Assembly (NCBI GenBank): GCA_963971405.1
Contig: OZ020488.1
Span: 32,817,089-32,881,088 of the forward strand
Source of the DNA: Psococerastis gibbosa
Lineage: Eukaryota > Arthropoda > Insecta > Psocodea > Psocidae
Direction: 5' to 3'
DNA length: 64,000 bases
Both the position numbers and the translations under genes were made by a program. The notes beneath the pieces were generated by a model. The model had not been told where the DNA came from, ran no database searches, and was given only the letters and a program-made list of their open reading frames with translations. Below are positions 44,720 through 57,205 of the stretch, piece by piece (position 1 is the stretch's first letter; each line of letters opens with the position of its first letter).

Positions 44720-45904
44720 CAGGCGCGGACCCAGGGGACGCAATTAGAAATTGCACCCCCTCCTCAGAGGTGATGTGGATCTGTAAACATATGAAAATAA
44801 ATGCTTAATATGTTACATCATGTACGGAATAACAATTTGTATATGGGTAGCATATCAAAATCGTGGACTGGATAGCTAAAAAAAATAGGTCTTCGGTAGT
44901 ATTTTTCGGTAAAATTCGCCCATCTGTGATTCGAGTCAATTTGAGCATTAACTGATTGAACATAACCCAAGGAAGTAAAAAAAAATATGGGTTGCCTACT
45001 TTTTTCTTGGCCCTACTATGGGTTGCCAGGCCTAAAGGGGTGCGTGAAATTAGACAATTTGCGCCCATCTGTTATTATTTTAATCGAGTCATATATCAAA
45101 TGAAAGGTTATTTTATTTCCTATCCAACCGTATAGGGTCGCCTGAGCAAAGGTTAGACTGAATCGTAGTTGTATTGTGCTAATACAGGGTGTCTCAGGCG
45201 AACGTCGTCAAATTTCTTGCTCTTCGTTCAATTTGGACCAAAAATAACTTCCATATTATAGTTATACCGGAAATGAACAGTAATCGAGATAATGGCGGGT
45301 TCAGGGTAAAATGTGGGAGATATGCCGGGTTCCAGCAGGAAATGTGCGTCCTGCTCTGGAGCTAAGAGTATTTATTTTAATTATTATATATTATAATTGA
45401 CTGATTGTGTATATAGGTATGGAATGTGAACAAGAATTTAATTGACTATCAGGATATAACATATATAAGTACCCATTGCTCAGTCCATGCCTTGCTTAGG
45501 CAACCCAATACTGTTGGATAGTGAAAAATGACCTTTCATTGATACAATCGTATATGACTACTAAATAATAGATGGTCCCAAATTGCTTTGTTTCGCGCAC
45601 CCCTTTAGGCCAGGTAACTCATAGTAAGTTCAAGAAGAAAGTAGACAACCAATATTTTTAACTTCGTTGGGTCATGTTCTATCAGTTATGCTCGAATTAT
45701 TCGAATAACAAATGGGCGCATTTTACCGAAAAAAAGTTACCGAAGAACCATTGTTTTTAACTTATCCAGTCCAGGCTTTTGATAGGCAACCCATATACAA
45801 AATGTCATTCATTACATGATCTATCATATTATGGTTGTCACTTTAAAATAATGGAGGGGCGCAAAAATTCCTGATATCAGCTCCAGGGAGGGGCGCGCAC
45901 CCTG
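44720..45904. mobile_element. 1.2-kb foldback element
   Basis: Two inverted arms of about 365 bp, roughly 44813-45180 and 45465-45830, align along their length by eye at about three-quarters identity. Shared blocks include TATGGGTTGCCTA-type, GGACTGGATA, TTCGGTAAAAT(T/G)CGCCCAT, GGCCTAAAGGGGTGCG and AATGAAAGGT(T/C)ATTTT. A loop of about 280 bp lacks matches. Outer edges CAGGCGCGGACCCAGG and GGGGCGCGCACCCTG are vaguely hAT-like, but there is no target duplication. No long ORF. Confidence 0.75.
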
Positions 45905-46151
45905 TAGTAAACAACGAAATCGTCGCTGATACTGAAAAATGTCGCATGTGAGAAAAACTTACGTTTCAGGAGCAAAAAAAAAAAACTGTCGAACTTTTGT
46001 CTTGTATTATTTTTATTTATTTATTGATTCTCCTTATTGGATGTTGACAAGCGACCGTTTGCTACCAGGTGTATTCATTGCCATGGTGTGTTAACCTGTA
46101 AATCGCATTTTTGGACACACGAAATTTTGCAGTATCAGCGACGATTTACTA
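45905..46151. mobile_element. MITE with TA-flanked AGTAAATCGTCGC-type ends
   Basis: AAATCGTCGCTGATACTG at 45917 and its exact complement CAGTATCAGCGACGATTT ending 46147 form 18-bp perfect repeats. Outside them TAGTAAA and TTACTA extend the match if seven bases (CAACGAA) were gained on the left. It directly abuts the foldback element. Confidence 0.75.
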
Positions 46152-47179
46152 ATTGATGTGGAGCCTATAGAAGCAAAAGTGAATAACTGTGATCAAACTT
46201 AGTTTTAGATAAATGCACTTGAAGTTAAGAAGCTTGTACGTTTGATGTTCTGATTTTCAAATCCATTTCATTCAGGAACTAAAGTATGCTACCGTTGTAG
46301 TGATAGGCTTCAATCTCAAAAATTAAAATAATGTAGTGGCTTCCATACGCTTTAATTCTTCAATAGATATACAATGCAGTGAAATTTGACTTTGTACACC
46401 CACACGGTTTCTCCCCTCCTATTATCTCTTAAGTTTCATGTACCTAGGTACAGTAAATTGTCTGTGGAGCAAAGTCTTTTCACTTTCGTACGTTGTGCCG
46501 TTGCTTTCTCATTGAATGAGAAATAGAGGTGCGGTACTGCCCAGAGGATTCTGGAGCTAAATCACGCTGTTTAGGTCTATGTCCCCAAGACATCGTGACA
46601 GTTAATAATCACTGTATGCTGGTAACCTCTTTCATGTGAAAGTATTACATAAACTTCACAAGTTATGCCAGTCTTTTCTTTTATGCGAGTACATGTTGCA
46701 GTGTATAACCTCGTTTAAGTCCATTGTTTGTATGAATAGATGCATGATCTAAAATGCAATTTATATCCTGCGCATTTTAAAGCAGACCTATTTTTCAATT
46801 TCCAACCATCCTGTGTTGACAAGCTCGCCAATATTTTGTTTGTTTCCAAAATTTACCTTATCCCAAATCATTGGACAACTTCAATTGTCCTCCGGATTTT
46901 AATTGTAAGAAGGATCGCCGAAGTCACCCTTATAGTGTTTGTGCCAGCATGAAAATTATAACTACCTTCTTCAGATGAAGAATTTACTTTCAGTAGAAGC
47001 GGTAGGCATAATTTTTACTTGGCGTATATAATCCCTATACAGAAAGTAAACCCTGCTCGGTTTGAGCTATACCTTGTTATTATTTAAAAAAGGAACTGAG
47101 TCTAAAAACTTATTATTGATGTGCTTATATTAAGACTTAAATACGCAAATTACTAATTCAATTTTGTTTGTTTTTTCAG
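46152..47179. other. Intronic sequence; dispersed repeat D1 at 46370-46445
   Basis: GCAGTGAAATTTGACTTTGT, ACACCCACACGGTTTCTCCC is a D1 segment. The bases before 47179 supply the pyrimidine-rich acceptor tract of calpain exon 2. Confidence 0.45.
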
Positions 47180-47252
47180 ATGGAGGGACACCTAGACCCT
47201 GGGCAAACGGTCATGCCGTCAGACCTGACGACAAACAGTCCACATTGTCGAG
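47180..47252 (+). CDS. Calpain exon 2
   Basis: A 73-bp exon with acceptor GTTTTTTCAG and donor CGAG|GTAAGT, both strong. With one base from exon 1 and two given to exon 3 it encodes residues 27-51: N, GGTPRPWANGHAVRPDDKQS, TLS, R. The reading frame has no stop in this phase, whereas an alternative phase stops within five codons. The peptide is linker-like (Gly, Pro, Asn, Asp), as expected N-terminal to the calpain protease core. Function of the leader is unknown. Intron 2 (47253-61865) follows. Confidence 0.75.
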
Positions 47253-49530
47253 GTAAGTAATGAGTTTGATATTTCGCTCATTTTCAAAAAGGTGATATGC
47301 AGGAAGATGCGGTTGAGGTTTTACTGGGACTGTTATTGGGGCAATTTACAGCGCGGGACGCGACATCAATTGGTCTTAAGCTAATAACAATTTTCTTTTT
47401 ATAAGCAGTTCTAGCAGAGTCCTTGTCGTTGATGGTCGTAGTGTAATCGAGCTGAATGGGTTTTCTGTTTTCGTAAGATACTACCTATTGCATAGTGTTA
47501 ACGTTAATGCGACGTGCCAAGATCACATCAGCTGCTACAATGATACCATCGCAGAGTAAGTCGATGTCGTGCCATTAGCACCTTCTATCTCTACTTCAGA
47601 CCTCCATCCATGCTAAATCGTGTCAACATGCACATTTAGAGCTTTAGGCAGCTAACGAAACGCTAAAGAATGATCCATACCCAGTACACTGTATGTATAG
47701 TACATTTATACCTTCGCACTTGAAATACTACCATTTGTCTCCCGATGCCGCCTTCCTGGATTGTAGGGCTTACATTTGGGCCCAAGGAAAGGGATGAAAA
47801 AATAACTTCATTCTGTCATCACAAACCAGAACTAGGTCTCCCAGTGGGGAAGCGAGGAGGACACCCGATGAACGACTTGTACATAGGTTATTTGTTTATT
47901 TGATAACATGAAAACTCTACTTCTATCAGTGCATTAAATGTTCCTGATTAATTCTGTATCTTTGGTCTATGCAGAATAAAAATGACATGTGGCGGATTCT
48001 TTTCTGCTTTCCTCACATCCTGCTAATATTATAATTACTGTGCATTGTCACCTGGGCACATTATAGCATACAGTGTAGCTTATAGCTTTATTTTGAAACA
48101 ACAGCATGAAGTAAGTGTGCCGGTAAACAACTCAACAATGCTAATGAGACTTGAGTGGCGATGTCAATATTTAGCTTAATGCTCCTCCCAAATAAACGGG
48201 TGGACGAAAATTCGTCAAATGAAAGTTGACACCCTTTTATTTTAAGCGATTAATACATAATTGTGTTTTGTTGTGCTGGTGCTAACTTTATGTAATAGCA
48301 GCACAGATTAGTTCGGAGGGTCAATACTAGGATGTCGTGTGCATGCTGTGCTACACCTCCTTGGTGAGTCCCTAATCGTTATAAATGTAAAAATCCAATA
48401 TCTCATGAAATATCAAGCGTATAGCTGTCAAAAAGATAAGGACAAACGTAAGTAATTTCTCTGAGCATTTTGATACATAGTATTTACCTCTTTCTAAAAT
48501 TGATTGGCCACAATAATTATTGAAATTGATTTGTACAAAAATCGATTGTTGTGGTAGTCCCAAGGAAAGTGTGGCCAATTGATTGGTGTTAGTAAAGGTC
48601 ATATGTCACATATCGAAATGCTCGGCATTTCTGCTAATTTAATGGATATTTTTAACGTCTCTACAATCGATACTTCCTGTGAAAATCGACTTTGTAAAAA
48701 ACGCATAGTGGGAGTACTCCGATTTGCGCTTAATACCGGTTTTGAGCGGGACGCATGTCCAGTCAACCTGAAAGAACGACACGATATTAACATTCTCAGT
48801 GACGTTTGATTTGTTATAATTTTGGTGAATCTACTATTCGGCATATTTGAGCTCCTTCCAGAAAACTTCGACATTGCAAGGAATGCATTTTATGTCATTG
48901 ATAGCCTCCCCCTGTTCAGGTTGCGGTACATTACGTGTTATGCATTATTGACCTACTGCAAGTGCATTATTTTTTTCTTCTGATTCAACCAAAGCCTCAA
49001 CAGATTAAGCCCGCTCAATAGCACTTTAACAATACATGTCTAATAATTCTTCATTACATTTCGTTTACTTTCCTTCCACTACTTTTATCATCCTGTTTGT
49101 CCTTCTGAAAACTCTCCCATGGGAATCGCTAGTTCCATCTTCTTTAAGTTCATTTGTATTTCTATTATCAGGTAGAAGTGCGGGAAACCTGGCGTCTAAC
49201 TGTTCCCAGTTGTAACCATGACTTTGTTAATACTTAAACTAACAATGGGTAACCACCGCGACCGATGGCCATGCCTGAGCACCACCTAGTGGCCAGTTCC
49301 GTTACTGCGTTTCCGCGGGCACCGATCACACAGATTTCCCGATATGACTTGATTATGAGGTGAGCATTGAGCACCAGTGGTTAAGCTAGTAGATAGATCA
49401 GCCGGCGCGTTCATATATGGAGGGCAACACAAATCCCTTTCCTCTAGGCCAATCTGGCCATCGCTAAGCAATACAAACTATATTTCGAAGGTTTGTCTGC
49501 AACAGAGCAACCCCCCCCCCCCCTCGTACA
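47253..49530. other. Calpain intron 2, nothing recognised
   Basis: Overlapping frames on both strands at 48579-48874 resemble no family. No repeats supported. Confidence 0.35.
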
Positions 49531-49740
49531 GTGGTGCATTACATGCTCCTTCTTCGCACATCCTCGCGCCTGATATCCCGGGACTTGGCATTCCTCTACC
49601 AAGCCGCCAATAATAATCTTCCGCAGGTCACTTTCCACCGCGTTTCTCCAACGGTTCCGTGGCCCTCTGCATTCGGAGTTTGGCTTTTGGCTGAATTTGG
49701 GGCATTGTCCATATTTATACTGAAAACTATTATTTTCTGA
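49531..49740 (-). pseudogene. LINE C-terminal relic
   Basis: The minus strand encodes ECRGPRNRWRNAVESDLRKI and RGCAKKEHV, comparable to the 'RGRPxxRWxDxVxxDL' end of RTE/Jockey-like LINE ORFs, followed by a degenerate 3' region with a G/C run (49510-49524). Confidence 0.55.
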
Positions 49741-51275
49741 AGATATAGAATGGGGATTATAGCAAAACATTGTCAAATTAGTTTTGTAATTCTCATGTAA
49801 ATATTGGCTTTGTTAAATGTTTTCCGTTAAGTGTTAGAAAAGTAGAAATAATGGCAGATCCTACAAGGCAAAGGATGACTTTGCCTACATATTTATTGCC
49901 CTGTACAGAATGAATGAATGATCTACAGAACACTTTTGAGGACACATTTTAGAATCCGCCCTTAGTAGTGTAACTAGTTTTTAAACAGAACTACACCGAA
50001 AGGATTCTCCTACAAATACGTTATACACATGAATTGGTGGGGAAGGGAGGCGGTTCTTACAGGGAATCAACTTTTCATATTATCAGAATTGCCCGACCAT
50101 AATTCCTCCAGGCTCACGTGACACTGCTCCTGTACCTAAAAACCAAATCCTTGACCCAAAGACGTCGTGGTATGGGGCTAAAGAAGATACGCAGCGGAAA
50201 GTGGGTCGTTCCGCAGTTGTACTTATGTGGGAAACAGATACGGCTGTCAGTTCGCACTTCCTGACTGTCTGCTGTCTGACATGCCACAAACAATTGTGAA
50301 CTATTGTGCTATAGTGGAAGTCTGAGAAACCAGCTAATCACATCTTTTGAGAGTATTAGGTCTTTTTAAAACAGTTAAAGAATAGAACTGCGTGTAAAAA
50401 ACATAATTTTATTTTATGTATTTTAAATGCATTTTCAAAATATGAGAACTCGACTTAACTTAATAATCGTTTGATCTTACCAATCATCCAGTGCGTGCAC
50501 ATAAGATCTCTGAAGGAATGAAGTTGATTCGCAGGTTTTGTAGGGCGATAATACCTATATTATCAAACTGCAATATCTTTAACATGAGAAAGCAGAAAAA
50601 ATTGTGAAATCCTCGGTAGTTCTGTGCCAGATGACTCCCCCAATCCCTCCCGTACAAAAAAACAAAGAACGAGTCAATACACAAAGATTTTTCAAAAAAA
50701 AAAAAACATTTAAAGACCGGTTAAAATACTAGTGGCACAGACATTCAACAGAAAATTTCATAGTGAATTAGGGCATCAAAAAAGGGACAAGTCAGCCAGA
50801 GGCTCATTTTATGCAAGTCACTCCTCTCTAATGCTATGTGCTGCGTACATCCTATTGTATGGCACAAAAAATTAAGAAATTTACTGCCTCGCTTTCACGA
50901 GTTAGACACTGAGAGCTAAGATTATATGGGCGTTTATAAAAATTTAATCAGTGGCGATGGGTGGCACGAATGAAACTAGAGCAGAACAATGAAATCATAG
51001 ACTATATACAGATTTCATCACTAAAAATACAAGAGCTTTTAGCAAATGTTTTTGGAAAGCTGTTTGATCGTATTTTCGTAATTGCAAGAGGTAGGTAGGT
51101 ATTATATTTATAAAACACTACTTATATATTATAGTCAGTCACTAGCTAAATTTTGTTGCCTTTCGGTGAGGGACACCCCCAACGAAGATGGTTCGAATTA
51201 TTGCAAGAATACCTGTAGTGCACTGGTCTACGACATGACTGTATTAATAAAGAGTAGCAGGATCCAATAGAGATG
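49741..51275. other. Calpain intron 2, nothing recognised
   Basis: No supported feature on either strand. Confidence 0.35.
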
Positions 51276-51545
51276 CATTGTTCTTCTCTTCTTATTCTTC
51301 TCCCTTTTCTGCTTCTTCCCTGTTAGTGCCGGTTAGTGCGCACTGTGAGAGGGTCACCTCGGGTCCATCCATTTTACTCCACCCGGTCGGTTGTCTTCGT
51401 CTTGAGCTCAACCATCGTTTTCCCCCCTTTTCTCGGCCAGTTAAATTCTTTCTTCGAGTGTTTTCCTCTCCCATTCTTGGGAAGTGGCCGAGCCATTGCA
51501 GTTGCTCGGTCTCCAGTGTTTTCTCTACCGATTCCACTTGGAAAA
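51276..51545 (-). pseudogene. RTE-like LINE C-terminus with purine tail
   Basis: The minus frame encodes ETEQLQWLGHFPRMGEENTR, then KGGKRW and WSKMDGPEV: the 'LxWxGHxxRM...GRPxxRW' end of RTE-like reverse transcriptases. The 3' end at the left is GAAGAATAAGAAGAGAAG, the same tail type as the 54-bp insert at 15468. Confidence 0.7.
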
Positions 51546-53754
51546 GTCTACACTTGTTCGAGAAGTTAAGTTAGTAAGGTAGGGTTCTCTTCGAATGTCG
51601 TAAGCAGACTTGTAGTCATCCAATCATAGCTAACATGTATTAAGCTCAAGGCCTGTCATCCCCCTTTGTCTCATTTTGTCGATTGGTTTGCAACAAAGAT
51701 TTCCACCTTATTTTCCATTCTTGGTGGACGCTGGGTCATCCTAAGTTGGGCTCACGTGCAACTATTCGATAAGGCTTGTTCAAAAATTAGACCAATGTTG
51801 TTGATCTAATGCCGAATGTGTGGGAGTAAAGGCTAGCGGGCGCCCACTTTTAGTGCCCTGATTTCTATCTCTATGAAGCACTTAATCATCGTTATAGGGT
51901 CCAACCCCCCAGCATGCTCCGAAATAATTTCAATATCACTGTTGCCAGTAGGCTATCCACAACAATTAATCAGACGTATCGTTGATTTCTCTCACAACTC
52001 TGCTGTATAAACATTAAAATCCTTGACTATAGGTTTATAAACAGCAGCAGTGTCTTTCTGCAGCGTATACCAGCTGGTCAACGGTCAACATCATGTTGAT
52101 ATTGTTTTGCTTTTACTCCCGACTAAAGTCAAAACTGCGAAAAGAATGGAGCAGCAACTACTGTATATGATAGGCTACTATTGTATTTGTGAGTGAAGTT
52201 AATCGTATTAGCCTATGTTATGGCGCATGCATTATACTGCTCGAAATTGAATCTGAAAAAGTACACAAGCCAGAAACATGATCTTGGCGGTGCGAACGAC
52301 GAAGTTGATTTAATTATCACTTTTCATTTTTCATCTCAAAATCAATAAAATCACAAATTTTCAAAATTCCGGGAAAACTTTCCACCTAAATCTACCCTAA
52401 TAATCGTACTATTAACACTACCCCAAACCAACAGCTGCGGAGGGTAGTGAGAGGTTATGGAAGGATATTATTCACAATCCAATGCCATTATGGCTGCCTG
52501 TCCCGAGTTCTGGCTCCTATTTGCTGATTGCTCTTGCAGGCAATATCAAAACTCACACCTATACACTCGTACATGGCTTATCGTTATTATGAATTAATCA
52601 CTGAAATGTGTACAATTTCTGAAAGATGTTTCGCATATGCAAGGATACTATTCAATTTGTGCTAATGGAAAATGTACAGCCAAGGATAGCTTTTGTTTGG
52701 ATACAACACAACAATGACGCAACGTGAAAGAGCCATGTAAATGTGCAAACGAGTGTGGCACTCCTGTAGGGGGCATGTACTGGGGTGCCCTATACATCTA
52801 GCATTGTGAATTGTGCAAAGTCGCCATATTGGGGTGGTCTACGGCCTAGACTCTAGGTTCTAAGCCCTAGGGCTAGAGAGTTCTAGAGGTACGGCGTAAG
52901 TACGTCAACCATCGCAGCAGTCTTTGTACTTTGGTCCATTTCTTGTACTTATACTTGTAGGAGGGAAGCCTACAAATGTTACAATATGCTACAATAAATT
53001 ATCAGTCAGTATTACATTGTATAATACTGTGCATCGATTGTTTTACTATTATTAATTAATTCGGTGATAAATTCAATAAATACGAAGGTAACAAAGACCC
53101 CTAATATCAATACGTCGTAACCGTTGATAAAAATAATATATACCGGTAACCTGCCTCTTCTGAAACTATTTTGCCCCGTACCCGCGTCCGTTTGGAAGGA
53201 AGTCTCAGTGGGTGGAGAGTGTGAAATTATTCAGGAATGTAACATTAATGTTCGAAAATGCTAGGTGTTCTTGTTACCTAGCTCATTGTTTGCTATACGT
53301 AGGTTAGTTGCCGTGGTTAAAACAATTGCAAAGTCGTTATTTTTAAGTACTCCAATTATATTTTTTTAATTAATTACCTGGGCCACAGCTACTGTACAAT
53401 TATTCCCCAAGCTTATTCTCTTCAAATTTTCTAGCCTATCCAGTAGTCGACATCGTACATGATATCACATGATATCATCAGCAGCAAAGAGGCCTGTGGC
53501 AAAAATCCCTTGAAATTAATTTTCGTTATTCATGTACTCGGCCTAGCCTGTTTAGGGATAATGCTTATGGAATTTTTAATTTTCTTTGTTGAAATACTTG
53601 TAGTTGGGATGCTTAAAACCTATACTATTTATTTTCTGATATTTTCCTCCTGTTACACTCAAAATTTTCTCAGATGGGGTATCGCCATACTGTGATCGTG
53701 AGTTGGAAGAGGGGACATTAATATAAAATAAACCATTCGCAAAAGGCATACAGT
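51546..53754. other. Calpain intron 2, nothing recognised
   Basis: Unique-looking sequence without supported features. Confidence 0.35.
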
Positions 53755-53845
53755 TCAATCAATCAATCAATCAATATAATATAATCATACAATGTACATT
53801 TGAGAGACAAAAATACTGTGGACCCGGTAGGCCGTGGCCCATGAT

Positions 53846-53860
<15 letters not shown>
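53755..53860 (-). mobile_element. LINE 3' end with (TTGA)n tail: empty-site partner of HINE copy B
   Basis: CAATCAATCAATCAATATAA, CATTTGAGAGACAAAAATAC, GGACCCGGTAGGCCGTGGCC run without interruption, whereas the paralogue at 19744/20664 holds a HINE between ACAAAAA and ATACC. Confidence 0.7.
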
Positions 53861-53876
<16 letters not shown>

Positions 53877-53881
53877 AAAAA

Positions 53882-54042
53882 TTAATTGCATACAAACAAT
53901 TTAATGAATGTATCTGATTGACCTCTTCAGTCGCCTCTGTAGGTTAGTACCCGTGTTGATCTCCGATCGCATGGCGTGTAAAGACCCGCACAAGTGCAAG
54001 CACGTTAGGCCCTACCACCTGGCCATCGAAGTCGATGGGTCC
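53882..54042 (-). mobile_element. SINE-like repeat S3, copy 3
   Basis: GATTGACCTCTTCAGTCGCC, CATGGCGTGTAAAGA, CCACCTGGCCATCGAAGTCG: the inverse of 33386-33545. It is followed by a TTCTT-rich tract (54055-54112) that may be the purine tail of another minus-strand retroelement. Confidence 0.6.
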
Positions 54043-54374
54043 AGAACAACTGTTCTTTCTTTCTTTCTTTTCCTTGCCCAGTATTTTCTTCTTCTTCTTC
54101 TTCTTTTTCTCCGGCCGGTACTCCCCTGCGCCGAAGGAATATATTTATAAATTAACAATTATACCCTTATAATACAAATAACCTGTGGGCCCCCAAGTTA
54201 ATCAACTTGTCGGGGGCTCGCACAGTAAACGCTGTAGATGATGCAACATGTTTTCTATTTCACGTCTGTGTTAGCAAAAAAAAACTTAGTTTTAATTTCA
54301 AATCAGTTTAATTCATACCATTTAAAATTGTAAGTTAACGTAAAGAGTAATTATAGTAAAGTAAAATAATTAAA

Positions 54375-54482
54375 GTAAATTGTTAATAATAATAATAATA
54401 GTTAATAGGAAATCCAAGCAATAAATAAATAATATAAATAAGTTAGTAGGGAGCATATTTAATTGTAGTTAGGAACTATTCC
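54375..54482 (-). mobile_element. LINE 3' UTR relic, same family as 20725-21795
   Basis: AATAATAATAATAGTTAATA, GTAGGGAGCATATTTAATTG, TAGTTAGGAACTATT match 20725-20835, including the (ATT)n tail. Confidence 0.65.
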
Positions 54483-54732
54483 ACATTTCCCGCAATATTG
54501 ACTTGTGCCTAGCTTATAAACTTCTACAACCTTGACCTAATACAAACTATCCGGAATAATCATAACTCATAAGAGATGATTAATGAAGCGCATACTAGTA
54601 TTACACTACCTCACGTAATCACTATGAATTATTTTATATTATGAATTCAGTTTTTGCCAGTCTGACCACGGTAACTTCTACCGGAGCCCCCCATTATCGG
54701 TTTGTTTTTTCTTCAAGCCAAGCACTATAAAT

Positions 54733-54900
54733 CGGTGCTAGTGACGGCCACATAAATCAAAATATACAGTAGCCTATGTAAAAAAAAACTTCTTTTTACT
54801 AGCTTCTCAATGGTAGTTCTACTATTCATATTTAATTTGGCACACCTATAAGGTTTTTCTCCTTCGCTTGTCTCTTAATAGGAGGTCATTGACCTACATT
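54733..54900 (+). repeat. Dispersed repeat D1, longest copy
   Basis: GGTGCTAGTGACGGCCACAT, AACTTCTTTTTACTAGCTTC, AATTTGGCACACCTATAAGG and TTTTTCTCC join the two halves seen separately at other loci, defining the order of the family. Confidence 0.6.
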
Positions 54901-55140
54901 TTCATGTCTGTGCTGTTTGCTATCGTGGTTTGTCTTCCTCCAGCATCTTTGCCATCTTATTGAAAAAACAAATAGAGGAAAGTGAACCGTGAAACGGGGC
55001 CACATTTGCCGGCCTTATTATTCAACAGGCTGCTCTGCTCCTGCCATAGTATAAGCCTGCACGCTGTAGTGTGTTAGTATAAGCTTGACAGTGCTGTTGA
55101 GTCAAAGTGTTTGTTACTTTATGCCGTTCATTGTGTTACG

Positions 55141-55344
55141 TAGAGTTCTATACAGTGGAGATAGGACAAGTATATGACACCACCTGCTGCCACGTCTTCC
55201 TGGACCAATCAAAGCACGCCTTAGGTTCTTCCAAACAATAACAAATACCGACGTTTTGATGTGCCGAAGCTGTTGGCCATATATTAAAAACAATAAATAT
55301 CCATGCCGGGAGGAAATGTCCATCTCTCCTATTGTGTAGTACAT
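55141..55344. mobile_element. MITE family M1, copy 3
   Basis: TAGAGTTCTATACAGTGGAG, ATAGGACAAG at the left match the complement of AAATGTCCATCTCTCCTATT, GTGTAGTAC at the right. The centre has GCTGCCACGTCTTCCTGG, as in copy 2. Confidence 0.7.
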
Positions 55345-56924
55345 TTAGTGTTAGGTGCCTACTGTTGGTTGTCATTTATTTTTGCATACAAGTACTCACA
55401 GTATGACTTAAAAACTAGTGTGATTTTTATTTTTTAAAAAAGATTATTATTTTTATAAAAGCTAGTTTAAAATTGTTATGGAAACTAGAGCTAGTCCGCT
55501 AAATCCCCAAGAAACGTTTAAAAATTAACGTTTTCAAAGAAACGCACTATTTTAAGTATATATATATAGTATATATAAGTATATATAACCCCGAATGATT
55601 TCGGCAAGAATTTCTACTCGTATACACTGTACTTATACAGAGGGAACCCACCAACGGCCCGATCATGCCGATTTTAATACCGGGGTTAATATAATACCCT
55701 GGCATTAAAAATGTTAAAAAGATAATTTTACAATGGAAAGTGCGATTCAAAATTTGTTTGTTTGCAGTTTTCACCCCAGGAGTAAGTTAATACCAATCGC
55801 CATAATCGGCCCACGGCAGTTTATTATTATTATTATTATTATTATATTTAAAACTCCGTATCCACGATTTGAGACCCCAACACCCAACCCGAAGTGAAGT
55901 TGCAATGCATTTCATTAGCTAGTTCATATTTCCCGAAAACTTGCCTATTTAAACTGACTAACATTAGTCGCCAGCCTTTTATGGTATATTAAAAACAAAA
56001 AAATATATTTTAAAAATTCCGACACTGTCATCTTATGTTTCCATACTGTTGATAAATAAGATGATGGTGTTGCACTTTATGTTTCAATTTTATATTTAAA
56101 AGAGTGCCACCCTTTGTTAATACGGATATTATAAAACTACATTGAGTTGTGCCATACGCCTCAACAGAAAAATCACGGTAAGTTGACTGAGGCATACTAT
56201 GCAAGTGTTACGCGGTCAACGGTCATGATGACTCTATGTTCGCTGCTCGCATGTCTGTAAGTAAGATGACTGTTTTTCACTAAACATTTGCACAGTATGT
56301 CTTAGTAAATTTACCGTGATTTGTCTGTTATGACGTATGGCTGAATTCAGTGCAGTTGTGTTTTCGTCGGTAAGTCACAATAAAAGTCTAGCGACTACTG
56401 ATATGTTTACCATGTACGTACATTGAATCTTGATGTTCAAAATATTATAAATTTACCTCCATAGTGATTCACCTCCATAGCGTGGTCAACTAGCCACAAT
56501 TTACCAATAAACGCCAACAGTTAGGGCTGGACATAGCTCGAAAATGAAACATTAGTAGGTAATGGATAGAAATTACTGGAATTATGTTGCAGGACGTCGT
56601 GATAAATGGTAACTCTCTGTGACAAGACCTGTGCCGATGCTTGTTAACTTTTTGTCACTAATTTCTCTCTCATTTCTTCCGAGATGGGCCTATTCATGGC
56701 AGCCAATGTTTGTGGATGGTTTCATCCTTCTATGTCATCTAGCAACCAGCTATTACGTGGTTTTGTGGCGATTACTTCATTCTATAAACAGAATTCTTCG
56801 TGGGTAGCTTGCTGTACTATAGACCTAACAGTAACCTGCAATATAAAATGTAGCTTGGTCTATACCGATTCCAGTTTTTTTCCTATAGCTATGCAGAGAT
56901 TTCCACAAATTTGTTAACAAAGCA
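55345..56924. other. Calpain intron 2; (TA)n and (TTA)n tracts only
   Basis: TA-rich steps at 55557-55588 and (TTA)n at 55820-55845. No gene-like signal. Confidence 0.4.
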
Positions 56925-57205
56925 TTTTCGACTAAATTAATTAATTTCTTGTTACACAACTTCAAAGATGAGAAAATGGTCTTGAAAAAATCGTAAAAGA
57001 TATTCTGTAAGCTTTCTAAAAAAGCAAACTATTTGTACCCATCTGATTTACGAATATTCTAAAATATCTATGTAATACAGTGTTTTTTATATTCCATAAA
57101 ATGCAAAATTAACTGCTAAAGCTTGCATTTTTGTTATGCATTTTTCATAATTTTCCTATCTTTGCGGCTGTGAAATACGGAATTAATTATTTTAGTGGAA
57201 AATGC
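56925..57205. repeat. Dispersed repeat D3, two copies as an inverted pair
   Basis: AATTAATTTCTTGTTACACA, ACTTCAAAGATGAGAAAATG at 56937 and, inverted, CATAATTTTCCTATCTTTGC, GGCTGTGAAATACGGAATTA at 57146-57185. The pair could fold into a hairpin. Confidence 0.6.

Noticed and set aside
48579..48874. Overlapping 76- and 91-codon frames
   Set aside because: No recognisable motif, no splice signals supporting them, and both strands open equally.
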